Positions 7,782 to 13,314 of a DNA stretch of 34,008 nucleotides are shown here, piece by piece. The stretch comes from a virus. The stretch is from positions 1-34,008 of the IMG/VR virus record IMGVR_UViG_3300037963_000405; one strand, given 5' to 3'. The position numbers and the translations under genes were made by a program. Every line of letters starts with the position of its first letter. Position 1 is the first letter of the stretch. Below the pieces are notes generated by a model. The model was not told where the DNA came from, ran no database searches, and was given only the letters and a program-made list of their open reading frames with translations.

Positions 7782-7840
7782 AAACATCACACAATTTATA
7801 TCTAGTAAATAAACATTTTGTAAAAAAATGTTAAAAATGT

Positions 7841-7870
7841 TTTGTGGTTTATTCCAATTTTATATCTTTG
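7841..7870 (+). promoter_or_regulatory. Strong Bacteroidota-type promoter for the early region
   Basis: TTTG at 7841-7844 and TATCTTTG at 7863-7870 are separated by 18 bases, close to the Bacteroidota -33/-7 arrangement. The downstream leader contains a double repeat (ACTTAAAACTTAAAAA) directly before the ATG at 7893. It should drive the early operon from 7893 to about 12828. Confidence 0.75.
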
Positions 7871-7892
7871 TCGCAACTTAAAACTTAAAAAC

Positions 7893-7961
7893 ATGGAAAC
7901 ATTAATAGCAGTTCCTACAATTATAATTCTTATGATTGTGTATCTAAGTCAAGAAGATTAA
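7893..7961 (+). CDS. 22-aa single-span membrane peptide
   Basis: An ATG at 7893 follows the best promoter in the genome and its A-rich leader, and the frame closes at 7959-7961. The product has 22 residues, of which about 4-18 (LIAVPTIIILMIVYL) are hydrophobic, ending in SQED. It is the first possible gene of the early operon. A leader-peptide or regulatory role, or a short membrane-acting early peptide, are both possible. The reading frame is too short to be certain that it is translated. Confidence 0.45.
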   Translation: METLIAVPTIIILMIVYLSQED

Positions 7962-7984
7962 ATATTAACTATAAATAAATAACT

Positions 7985-8488
7985 ATGGGAAAAATGAAAC
8001 AAATGTATGAACAACAAACAAATATTAATAACTTAAACAACAATGAAATGAGTAGAAAATCAAACAAGCAAGAACAAGTAGAAGTAACTCCTGAAACAAG
8101 AGAGGATGCTCTAAGAAGATTATTTAAAGAAAACAATCTTGTCAAAGAAGATGTATATAAAGACAAGAGAGGTTTTGTAATCATTACTAGGTCAGGTATA
8201 GATAAAATTGTAAGTAAACAAGGAATAACTGTTGCTTATGATGTAGTTACATTAGACTTAGATAAGAATCATGTAGTCTTAAAAGCAGTTGCAACAATGA
8301 AGGTTGGTAAGAACGAAGTAAGAAACATGATGAGTTTCGGTGAGGCATCTGATGCTAATTTAATGGGAGGAGGTAAAAAGTTTCCTGTTGCTATGGCTGA
8401 GAAGAGAGCAATGTCAAGAGTTGTACTTAAATTGGCTGGTTTCTATGAGCAAGGTAATGTCTTTGGTCAGGATGAGATAGTTGATTAA
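7985..8488 (+). CDS. Early protein, possible single-strand annealing protein
   Basis: This 167-residue protein has a low-complexity Asn/Gln-rich start (1-35), so the true start may be the ATG at 8048 (Met22). The folded part runs from about 45 to 160: RGFVIITRSGIDKI, a strand-rich middle, then FPVAMAEKRAMSRVVLKLAG and a C-terminal acidic FGQDEIVD. The helix with AEKRA-R-VLKL resembles that of ERF/Rad52-like annealing proteins of Bacteroidota phages as I remember them. Context supports recombination, since an SSB-like protein and nucleases are in the same operon. The assignment is tentative. The stop overlaps the next start by one base. Confidence 0.4.
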   Translation: MGKMKQMYEQQTNINNLNNNEMSRKSNKQEQVEVTPETREDALRRLFKENNLVKEDVYKDKRGFVIITRSGIDKIVSKQGITVAYDVVTLDLDKNHVVLKAVATMKVGKNEVRNMMSFGEASDANLMGGGKKFPVAMAEKRAMSRVVLKLAGFYEQGNVFGQDEIVD

Positions 8489-8742
8489 TGAATGATTGGT
8501 TAGATGATATACTTGATGGTGAGCCTACTGGTATTACAGATACACAGTGGCTTATCATTGAGTCTAACATTCATAGAACCGCTTTGCCTCCACATTATGT
8601 AGATGATGTTATGGAAAGATTAAACGACTTAACAGAACTAGAGGCAGAGGAAATAATAAAACAAATAAACGAAAACAAAATAGAAACAGACACTAGAAAG
8701 CAATGGTTGAAAATGCTAAAAGATGGAGTGTTTGATAAGTAA
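8488..8742 (+). CDS. Small acidic helical early protein, unknown
   Basis: This 84-residue protein is rich in Asp, Glu, Ile and Leu and predicted to be mostly helical (MERLNDLTELEAEEIIKQIN). It starts at a one-base overlap with the possible annealing protein, so the two are probably made together and may interact. Its last base is the first base of a long inverted repeat (8742-8897). I do not recognise the family. Confidence 0.45.
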   Translation: MNDWLDDILDGEPTGITDTQWLIIESNIHRTALPPHYVDDVMERLNDLTELEAEEIIKQINENKIETDTRKQWLKMLKDGVFDK

Positions 8743-8897
8743 AATTATATGAGTGGAGTTATAATCATTATTAATTATTAACTGAGCGGTTAGACTTTGT
8801 AAAGATTATGCCCTTATTGACAAACAACAACAATTAAAATAAATTAACTTAAAAAATTAATTTACAACAACGGAGGGGTTCTTCACTCATATAATTT
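8742..8897 (+). ncRNA. Structured RNA candidate, three-way junction with 17-bp closing stem
   Basis: Bases 8742-8758 pair with 8881-8897 over 17 positions (16 Watson-Crick, one G-U). Inside, 8760-8766 pairs with 8804-8810 (7 bp, one G-U) and encloses a small hairpin 8778-8782/8789-8793. Then 8811-8815 (CCCTT) pairs with 8873-8877 (GAGGG) and encloses an A/T hairpin 8841-8847/8857-8863. The helices abut with 1, 0 and 3 unpaired bases, the geometry of a compact three-way junction. G/C-rich patches in an otherwise A/T-rich gap fall in the helices and one hairpin loop. The structure ends 9 bases before the ATG at 8907, so a cis-regulatory leader of the replication genes or a processed small RNA are the main options. 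I do not recognise a known class. Confidence 0.6.
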
Positions 8898-8906
8898 ATT
8901 ATAGAT

Positions 8907-9149
8907 ATGACAAATAAATATTCATTAGATAAAATTAGAAAATCAAGAAATGAGTTTGAAGCATTGCTTAGAATTTATGGTATATCTAATTTAAGGCTTT
9001 GTAAAATACTTGAGGTTAATTATGCAACAAGTAAAAAGTTTATAGAAGAGCCAACAACTATGAGGTTTATACACGCTAAAAGATTAGCAGATAGCATTGG
9101 ATTAACTATACAAGACATCATTGATACAGTAGTGTACGATATAAATTAA
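8907..9149 (+). CDS. Small helix-turn-helix DNA-binding protein
   Basis: This 80-residue protein looks like a Cro/C1-type HTH: NLRLCKILEVNYATSKKFIEE has the pattern of helix 2, turn and recognition helix, followed by MRFIHAKRLADSIGLTIQDI as the closing helices. It would bind DNA, probably as a dimer, and control early transcription or replication. It is the first gene downstream of the structured RNA at 8742-8897, which could be either its regulator or its target. No integrase is present, so a lysogeny repressor role is not favoured. Confidence 0.6.
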   Translation: MTNKYSLDKIRKSRNEFEALLRIYGISNLRLCKILEVNYATSKKFIEEPTTMRFIHAKRLADSIGLTIQDIIDTVVYDIN

Positions 9150-9160
9150 AATATAAAAAT

Positions 9161-9601
9161 ATGAAAAGAAGAAGAGTAAGATTTAGCCAGTATTATGACA
9201 ATATAATATTAGAAGAAATATCAAAAATTTATGACGTAGAAAGAGAAAGAATTTTTTTAGGCAGTAGAACTAAGAACATAATCTATGCAAAGCGTATGTA
9301 TATATTTGTATTGAGAAATGTTTTTTATCTAACATTAATGGAGATAGCAGAGTTAACTAATATGCACCATGCTTCTGTTATACATCATGATAGAAAGTTT
9401 CAGTTCTTTTACGAGAATTATTCTAAAGACCAACAAGCGTTTAAGCAAATAGAAAACAGAATAATAGAAGTAGAAGTAGATGAAGAAATTATTGCTTTAG
9501 AAAGTAAAAAGAAACAAATAGAAGAATCATTAACCAAATTATATTTAATTAAAACACAAAAAAATGAAAGAGAAAAAAGAGAAAATTTATTTACCGAGTA
9601 G
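9161..9601 (+). CDS. DnaA domain IV-like DNA-binding protein
   Basis: Residues 15-80 of this 146-residue protein follow DnaA domain IV. There is an N-terminal helix (ILEEISKIYDVERERIF), a basic stretch (SRTKNIIYAKRMYIFVLR) like the basic loop, and TLMEIAELTNMHHASVIHHDRKF, which matches the DnaA signature in which the HASVIHH segment corresponds to DHTTVLHA. The C-terminal 60 residues form a Lys/Glu-rich helix. No ATPase domain is present, so it can bind DNA but not open it by itself. It probably recruits or competes with host DnaA at a phage origin. Confidence 0.7.
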   Translation: MKRRRVRFSQYYDNIILEEISKIYDVERERIFLGSRTKNIIYAKRMYIFVLRNVFYLTLMEIAELTNMHHASVIHHDRKFQFFYENYSKDQQAFKQIENRIIEVEVDEEIIALESKKKQIEESLTKLYLIKTQKNEREKRENLFTE

Positions 9602-9827
9602 TATAAAAAACATTACTACACAATATGGAAGTATGTTAGTAGCAAACTTTAAAGTAGATGACTTACAAGCAAACTCAAAGAATGGCTGGGTGTCTATGGT
9701 TATATCAGAGAGAAGAGAGCCATCTGAAAAAGGTGCTACACACTATGCTTATGTAAATGATTACAAACCACAAGAGAATACAAAACCTGCTGCAAAACAA
9801 ACAGCAGATGATGATTTACCATTCTAA
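9564..9827 (+). CDS. Short single-stranded DNA-binding (SSB-like) protein
   Basis: This 87-residue protein has a short strand-rich body (YGSMLVANFKVDDLQ, GWVSMVISERRE, THYAYVNDYK) of the size of a minimal OB-type domain and ends in a Pro/Ala/Lys linker plus DDDLPF. That acidic hydrophobic tip is the hallmark by which SSB proteins contact partners. Its start lies 38 bases inside the previous gene, preceded by an A-run leader. A role in coating ssDNA during replication and annealing is inferred. Confidence 0.65.
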   Translation: MKEKKEKIYLPSSIKNITTQYGSMLVANFKVDDLQANSKNGWVSMVISERREPSEKGATHYAYVNDYKPQENTKPAAKQTADDDLPF

Positions 9828-10327
9828 TGTTGGTTTGGAAAAAAACTACCTATCCTAGCACTTTCATTGGTTTATCTGATGAACTTGCTAAGGCTAGGTC
9901 TATGCTGTCTGCTAATGTGTATAATAAAAATACAGATAAGTATAGGGGTAAACAAGAACATAAGATACAACAACTTGGAATATTTGCAGAGTTAGTTGCT
10001 AGACATATACTTGATAACAATAAAGGTGTTCAGTATAAGGCTGCACCTATATTAGAGGCGAGTCCTGTTGTTGGTGCTGATATAATTTTAAAAGGTATTG
10101 GTGAGATGAACTACATAGATGTTAAGGGTGTAAAGACAGATGGTGATACTTTAAGGGTTAACTATGATGCTCATAATAATCCTAACAAAAAAGTTACACA
10201 CTATTTATTCATACAACCTATAAATCAAATATACGCAAGGTTTTGCTGGTTGTTACACAGAGATGTTTCTAAGTGGACAGTAGTCATGTCAACCTATACT
10301 AAATGCTATGAACTAAAAATAAAATGA
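9827..10327 (+). CDS. PD-(D/E)XK-type nuclease candidate
   Basis: This 166-residue protein has the order of acidic residues expected of the PD-(D/E)XK fold: Glu55 in GIFAELVARHIL, Asp85 in VVGADIIL and Asp98-x-Lys100 in YIDVKGV. The VNYDAHNN segment and an aromatic strand (THYLFIQPI) follow. Such proteins are restriction-like or recombination nucleases. It overlaps the SSB-like stop by one base and the initiator start by four, so it is embedded in the replication operon. Substrate unknown. It could be a resolvase, or a host-DNA degrading enzyme. Confidence 0.55.
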   Translation: MLVWKKTTYPSTFIGLSDELAKARSMLSANVYNKNTDKYRGKQEHKIQQLGIFAELVARHILDNNKGVQYKAAPILEASPVVGADIILKGIGEMNYIDVKGVKTDGDTLRVNYDAHNNPNKKVTHYLFIQPINQIYARFCWLLHRDVSKWTVVMSTYTKCYELKIK

Positions 10328-10962
10328 AAGAGAAACCAAACTACTATGCTATAATAAGTGCTGAGGTTAGATATGATAAAGATTTAACTGCAAACGCTAA
10401 ATTACTATACGCTGAAATTACTGCACTACTAAATATGAATGGTGAGTGCTTTGCAACAAACAAATACTTTTCCAACTTGTATGGTAAAAGTATTGTAACT
10501 ATATCTAAGTGGATTAGTGAATTAGTTGCAAATGGTTATATATCAACGTATTACACTTATAAAGAGGGTACTAAAGAAATTGATAGGAGGTATATAAGTA
10601 TTCTTAAAGGGGGTATTAAAGAAAACTTAAAGGAGGGTATTAAAGAAAACTTTAAGGATAATAATACAAGTATTAATAATAATATTACATATAGTAATAA
10701 TAAGCGTTTTAAAAAACCAACTATTGAGGAGATTAGTATTTATTGTAAACAAAGAAATAATACAATAGATGCAGAAACTTTTTTTGATTTTTATGAAAGC
10801 AAAAATTGGAAAATAGGAAAGTCTGCAATGAAGTGTTGGAAGAGTTGTGTAAGGACTTGGGAAAAGAGACAAGACACAAAAACAAAAGGTATGAGTAAAA
10901 TACATCAACACTTACAAAAAAATATAAACGTAAAAGAAAAACTAAAACAACAATTTAAATAA
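10324..10962 (+). CDS. Winged-helix replication initiator (lambda O-like role)
   Basis: Residues 1-95 of this 212-residue protein resemble the HTH_36 type of winged helix found in phage and plasmid initiators (LTANAKLLYAEITALLN, NGECFATNKYFSNLYGKS, TISKWISELVANGYIS). The middle contains an eight-residue repeat (GIKENLKE/GIKENFKD) then an Asn-rich linker, and residues 125-175 (KPTIEEISIYCKQRN, WKSCVRTWEKR) form the C-terminal helical domain often fused to these. The DNA of the middle carries iteron-like repeats, as in lambda O, where the origin lies within the initiator gene. It starts four bases inside the preceding gene. Confidence 0.7.
   Translation: MKEKPNYYAIISAEVRYDKDLTANAKLLYAEITALLNMNGECFATNKYFSNLYGKSIVTISKWISELVANGYISTYYTYKEGTKEIDRRYISILKGGIKENLKEGIKENFKDNNTSINNNITYSNNKRFKKPTIEEISIYCKQRNNTIDAETFFDFYESKNWKIGKSAMKCWKSCVRTWEKRQDTKTKGMSKIHQHLQKNINVKEKLKQQFK
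10561..10705 (+). other. Candidate replication origin: iterons plus A/T-rich segment inside the initiator gene
   Basis: The 18-mer GGGTATTAAAGAAAACTT occurs at 10611-10628 and again at 10635-10652, exactly 24 bp apart, and a weaker copy (GGGTACTAAAGAAA) lies at 10566-10579. Directly downstream, 10656-10705 is almost pure A/T (AATAATAC, ATTAATAATAATATTACATA). Iterons followed by an A/T-rich unwinding stretch inside an initiator gene is the lambda ori arrangement. The repeat also encodes an in-frame peptide repeat, so part of the signal could come from protein duplication. Confidence 0.5.
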
Positions 10963-11330
10963 TGAAACTAATAAAAACAATGTCAAAAGAAGATTTGCTT
11001 ATGGGTGCTGTAGATTTAATAAGCAAAACATATATTCAGTTAGGACAAAATAATGTAGAAGAAGATACTATAATGGTTATGTCTCAAAGTTTAGCAGATG
11101 ATTTATCTAAGACTTATAAAAATTTTTACTTTGAAGATGCAGAACAAGCATTTAACTTAGGAATAAGAAATCCACAAAACGATTCTTTTATACACTTAAA
11201 TGTACCTACTTATATGAGATGGTTAAGAAAGCACAAGGATTTAATATGGGATGCAAGAGCAAAGTTTGACAGGGGAGAAGACCCAAAGACCATACCTCAT
11301 TATAGACCAGAACCTAAATTATTAAAATAA
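10962..11330 (+). CDS. Early protein next to the initiator, possible helicase-loader-type factor
   Basis: This 122-residue protein is largely helical, with TIMVMSQSLADDLSKTYKNF in the middle and SFIHLNVPTYMRWLRKHKDLI near the C-terminus. It overlaps the initiator stop by one base. A small partner gene directly after the initiator is the position of helicase loaders in lambda-like operons, but I see no Walker motif or other proof. It is the last gene before a small intergenic gap with a promoter-like element. Confidence 0.4.
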   Translation: MKLIKTMSKEDLLMGAVDLISKTYIQLGQNNVEEDTIMVMSQSLADDLSKTYKNFYFEDAEQAFNLGIRNPQNDSFIHLNVPTYMRWLRKHKDLIWDARAKFDRGEDPKTIPHYRPEPKLLK

Positions 11331-11354
11331 TATTATAAAATTGGATTATTTTTA

Positions 11355-11362
11355 TATATTTG
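11355..11362 (+). promoter_or_regulatory. Candidate Bacteroidota -7 promoter element
   Basis: TATATTTG at 11355-11362 fits TAnnTTTG and lies in the gap between 11330 and 11377. A TTG at 11341-11343 is only 11 bases upstream, shorter than usual, so the promoter may be weak or rely on an extended element. It would drive the second half of the early region. Confidence 0.4.
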
Positions 11363-11376
11363 TAAAAAACTTTATT

Positions 11377-11487
11377 ATGAGTTATATAAAATGGTTTATG
11401 TTGATTTGGATAATAGCAATAGTTTATTGTATATTAGAAGCATATTTTTGTGCAGAGTTTGTTGATGACGACTACACAAATTATTAA
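11377..11487 (+). CDS. 36-aa single-span membrane peptide
   Basis: The frame opens at ATG 11377 and closes at TAA 11485-11487. The product has a hydrophobic, Trp/Ile-rich segment at about residues 5-25 (KWFMLIWIIAIVYCILEAYF) and an acidic tail (EFVDDDYTNY). It is placed 15 bases after a promoter-like element. Small one-span peptides of this kind can act as membrane modifiers in infected cells, but no function can be read from the sequence. Confidence 0.5.
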   Translation: MSYIKWFMLIWIIAIVYCILEAYFCAEFVDDDYTNY

Positions 11488-11498
11488 AAATAAAAGTT

Positions 11499-11684
11499 AT
11501 GGTAGAATTTGCTTATTTTTGTTTGGGTGTAATTATTTTAGTAATGTTTATTTCTGCTATAATATTAGATTCTAAAATAAAGTATGACAATACAAAAGAA
11601 TTAAAAAAGAATATGAATAAGTATAAAACCAGAACAGGTGGATTGCATAATGATAGAATATATGAAAGAAAAAGAAAGTCATAG
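11499..11684 (+). CDS. 61-aa membrane protein with basic tail
   Basis: Residues 5-24 (around YFCLGVIILVMFISAIIL) form a membrane segment. The remaining 37 residues are strongly basic (KELKKNMNKYKTR, RIYERKRKS) and would face the cytoplasm, where they could bind DNA or ribosomes. The gene follows the 36-residue membrane peptide by 11 bases and its end overlaps the DUF3310 gene by 35 bases. Function unknown. Confidence 0.5.
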   Translation: MVEFAYFCLGVIILVMFISAIILDSKIKYDNTKELKKNMNKYKTRTGGLHNDRIYERKRKS

Positions 11685-11973
11685 TAAATACTATTACGAA
11701 AAAGACAGGAATGGTTATGTGTCAAACTCTACTTGGGAGGATGTAGATTATAGTAAAGATAAAACACCAAACTATTATATAGGTAGTGTTTATGGCTATG
11801 AAGCAAGAAAAGTTGTAGAGGATTTTGATTTATCATACAACTGTGGCACAGCAGTTACTTATCTTCTTAGGGCAAAAAGAAAGCACTCTACAAGTGTTGA
11901 TTGCATACAAAAAGCAATTAACCATTTAGAGTTTGAGTTAGATAAAATTAAAAATGAAAAAACCAATATTTAG
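11650..11973 (+). CDS. DUF3310 family protein
   Basis: The ATG at 11650 is preferred over a GTG at 11638, giving 107 residues. Residues 33-100 follow DUF3310: PNYYIGSVYGYEARKVVEDF, then LSYNCGTAVTYLLRAKRKH and a closing helix (SVDCIQKAINHLEFELDKI). This small helical domain is common in phages and is sometimes annotated as a nucleotide kinase, but its activity is not established. It overlaps the preceding gene by 35 bases and the next gene by 20. Confidence 0.7.
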   Translation: MIEYMKEKESHSKYYYEKDRNGYVSNSTWEDVDYSKDKTPNYYIGSVYGYEARKVVEDFDLSYNCGTAVTYLLRAKRKHSTSVDCIQKAINHLEFELDKIKNEKTNI

Positions 11974-12211
11974 AGTATTTGTATCTTATCAAATAAAAAA
12001 GAAAAATGCAGTAACCAGAAGAGCAATTACTGGCACACTAGATACCTTTGCACTTACATCTGATATTGAAGAAATAAAAAACGACCAAATCATCATAGAT
12101 AGAATCTGTTACATCAACAAGAAAAAACACGACAAGGTTGATGTTCTAATTACAGATGTAGAAATAGAAGGACAGTATGGAGAAACAATAGACAGATTTG
12201 ATGATGAATAA
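11954..12211 (+). CDS. Small hypothetical early protein
   Basis: This 85-residue protein is predicted to be a small alpha/beta domain. It opens with a strand (KPIFRVFVSYQIKKK), has a TRRAITGTLDTF segment and closes with an acidic DRFDDE. It overlaps the DUF3310 gene by 20 bases and so is probably translated with it. The family is not recognised. Confidence 0.45.
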   Translation: MKKPIFRVFVSYQIKKKNAVTRRAITGTLDTFALTSDIEEIKNDQIIIDRICYINKKKHDKVDVLITDVEIEGQYGETIDRFDDE

Positions 12212-12222
12212 AACAAAGTATT

Positions 12223-12441
12223 ATGCCAAAGATTAGAAAAATAAAAATAGAGGACAGAAAAGATTTAAGAGGAGGTGGGTATGCTAGAAGAAAATTTAGC
12301 ATACAAGAAGCAGATGATATAAGAAAAGAATACAGAACCTCAACACAAAAGATAACTATCTCATCATTAGCGAGAAAGTATAAAGTATCTCAACCTTTAA
12401 TGTACCAATTAATAAAAGGCACTACCTATACAGATGGATAG
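12223..12441 (+). CDS. Small helix-turn-helix protein
   Basis: This 72-residue protein has a basic N-terminus and a C-terminal HTH: SIQEADDIRKEYRT forms helix 1 and ISSLARKYKVSQPLMYQLIK forms helices 2 and 3, similar to HTH modules found in phage and homing-endonuclease proteins. It ends at 12439-12441, where the first long G run begins. It may regulate the nuclease gene downstream or bind the nearby repeat region. Both are inferences from position. Confidence 0.55.
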   Translation: MPKIRKIKIEDRKDLRGGGYARRKFSIQEADDIRKEYRTSTQKITISSLARKYKVSQPLMYQLIKGTTYTDG

Positions 12442-12474
12442 GGGGGGATATAGGGGGTCAATAGGGGGGGGTGG
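12441..12474 (+). other. G-run cluster, possible G-quadruplex
   Basis: Runs of 7 (12441-12447), 5 (12453-12457) and 8 guanines (12464-12471), plus GG at 12473-12474, occur in 34 bases of a genome that is about 70 percent A/T. Each long run is preceded by TA (ATAGGGGG repeated). It fills the gap between the HTH and nuclease genes, 6 bases from the nuclease ATG. A quadruplex in DNA or mRNA is plausible. Confidence 0.6.
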
Positions 12475-12480
12475 TCTGCT

Positions 12481-12828
12481 ATGAAAAAAGAAGCATCAGT
12501 CCAATCATCTTTTTGTACTTACATGAAGTACACATATCCTGATATAAGATACTGTGCATCATTAGGTGGTATTAGAACATCTATGAAACAAGCAATACTA
12601 GCAAAGAAAACAGGTTATGTAAAAGGCTTTCCAGATATGCAGATACTTAAAGTAAACAGTAAGTATGCAGGTTTATTCTTAGAAATAAAAGCAGACAAGA
12701 AAAGTTATCCAACTAAAGAACAGAAAGAGTGGGTAGCATATCTTAATGAAGCAGGTTACTATGCTAAGGTTGTTAAAGGACTAGACCAATGTATGGATGT
12801 ACTTGACTGGTACATGAAAATAAAATAA
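12481..12828 (+). CDS. VRR-NUC domain nuclease
   Basis: This 115-residue protein is the length of a stand-alone VRR-NUC domain. It shows an N-terminal acidic helix (EASVQSSFCTYM), a GGIRTS turn, the GFPD motif at 49-52, LFLEIK at 65-70 supplying the Glu-x-Lys pair, and a following EQKEWVAYL helix that supplies Gln81. Stand-alone phage members are thought to cut branched DNA such as Holliday junctions. The gene is bracketed by a 10-bp direct repeat (12473-12482 and 12915-12924) and by a G-run cluster and an iteron region. Confidence 0.8.
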   Translation: MKKEASVQSSFCTYMKYTYPDIRYCASLGGIRTSMKQAILAKKTGYVKGFPDMQILKVNSKYAGLFLEIKADKKSYPTKEQKEWVAYLNEAGYYAKVVKGLDQCMDVLDWYMKIK

Positions 12829-12881
12829 TTTTTATTATAAAAAAAAATTTTTATTTTTTTATTTTTTTAAAAAAAAAATTT

Positions 12882-12911
12882 TGAAACTGCCCTGAAACTG
12901 CCCTGAAACTG
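12882..12911 (+). repeat. Three tandem 11-bp iterons (TGAAACTGCCC)
   Basis: TGAAACTG is repeated at 12882-12889, 12893-12900 and 12904-12911 with identical CCC spacers between copies. The period is one helical turn, so bound proteins would line up on one face of the DNA. Confidence 0.85.
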
Positions 12912-12925
12912 CTGGGTCTGCTATA

Positions 12926-12950
12926 ACACGTGTCTACACGCCCACACACG
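12926..12950 (+). repeat. Three ACACG boxes with 10-bp period
   Basis: ACACG occurs at 12926-12930, 12936-12940 and 12946-12950. The spacers differ (TGTCT, CCCAC), so the conserved part is only the box, as expected of protein-binding sites rather than slippage repeats. Confidence 0.7.
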
Positions 12951-13033
12951 CCTGTTTCTATATATAAAAGATTGATAATCAGTTATTTAGAATGATTATA
13001 AATTAGCATATTTTATAAATATTTTTAACATTA

Positions 13034-13066
13034 TTTGTTTTATTGTGTAAAAGTTTGTTATATTTG
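13034..13066 (+). promoter_or_regulatory. Bacteroidota-type promoter for the small-gene block
   Basis: TTTG at 13034-13037 and TATATTTG at 13059-13066 are 21 bases apart, and a C follows the -7 box. Downstream is the leader ACTTAAAACTTAAAAAAATG, nearly identical to the leader of the early promoter at 7841-7870. It would transcribe 13098 to the terminator at 15652. Confidence 0.65.
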
Positions 13067-13097
13067 CATTATAATTATAAACTTAAAACTTAAAAAA

Positions 13098-13283
13098 ATG
13101 AAAAATTACACAATCGCAAGAAAAAATTTAACAATGAATAAAAACTGGTTTTATGCTTTATCAGTAGAGGGAAGAAACGAATTCGACAAAGGAAACAAAG
13201 AAACAAAAACATTAATATTAATGCAATTAGTGGAGAACGGCAATATTAGTATTATGCAATTAATGCAAATAATGAATAAATAA
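13098..13283 (+). CDS. 61-aa hypothetical protein, first gene of the small-gene block
   Basis: The ATG at 13098 follows the ACTTAAAA leader; a longer reading from a TTG at 13035 would start inside the promoter and is rejected. The product has a basic N-terminus, FYALSVEGRNEFDKG in the middle, and a helical, Met/Leu-rich C-terminal half (ISIMQLMQIMNK). It is the first and presumably best expressed gene behind the promoter at 13034-13066. Function unknown. Confidence 0.55.
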   Translation: MKNYTIARKNLTMNKNWFYALSVEGRNEFDKGNKETKTLILMQLVENGNISIMQLMQIMNK

Positions 13284-13314
13284 ATAAAAAAAATAAACTA
13301 TAAAACTTTAAAAA

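Larger units (their letters stand above)
12829..13033. other. Origin-like intergenic region: A/T block, two sets of helically phased repeats
   Basis: No gene is seen here. Bases 12829-12880 are long runs of A and T. Directly after come three copies of TGAAACTG at 12882, 12893 and 12904, exactly 11 bp apart with CCC spacers. A little further are three copies of ACACG at 12926, 12936 and 12946, exactly 10 bp apart, the first part of the palindrome ACACGTGT. An inverted repeat (ATAATCA 12975-12981 / TGATTAT 12993-12999) follows. Phased sites next to an A/T-rich block fit a replication origin, a packaging or partition site, or a multi-site operator of the promoter at 13034-13066. Confidence 0.55.

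Noticed and set aside
8742-8897. A small transposable element (MITE) with 17-bp terminal inverted repeats
   Set aside because: No clean target duplication is seen at the edges, the element occurs once, and the inner helices fit an RNA three-way junction better.
8907-9149. Lysogeny repressor
   Set aside because: There is no integrase, no divergent cro-like gene and all genes share one strand. The HTH protein more likely regulates the early genes.
12829-12880. A terminator in the A/T runs after the nuclease gene
   Set aside because: A and T runs can pair with each other, but there is no G/C-containing stem, so no proper terminator hairpin is formed.
12882-12950. CRISPR array
   Set aside because: The units are 10-11 bp with spacers of a few bases, far from repeat-spacer dimensions, and no cas genes are present.
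13035-13097. Longer start of the 61-residue protein at a TTG
   Set aside because: It would begin inside the promoter boxes. The ATG at 13098 follows the shared leader.
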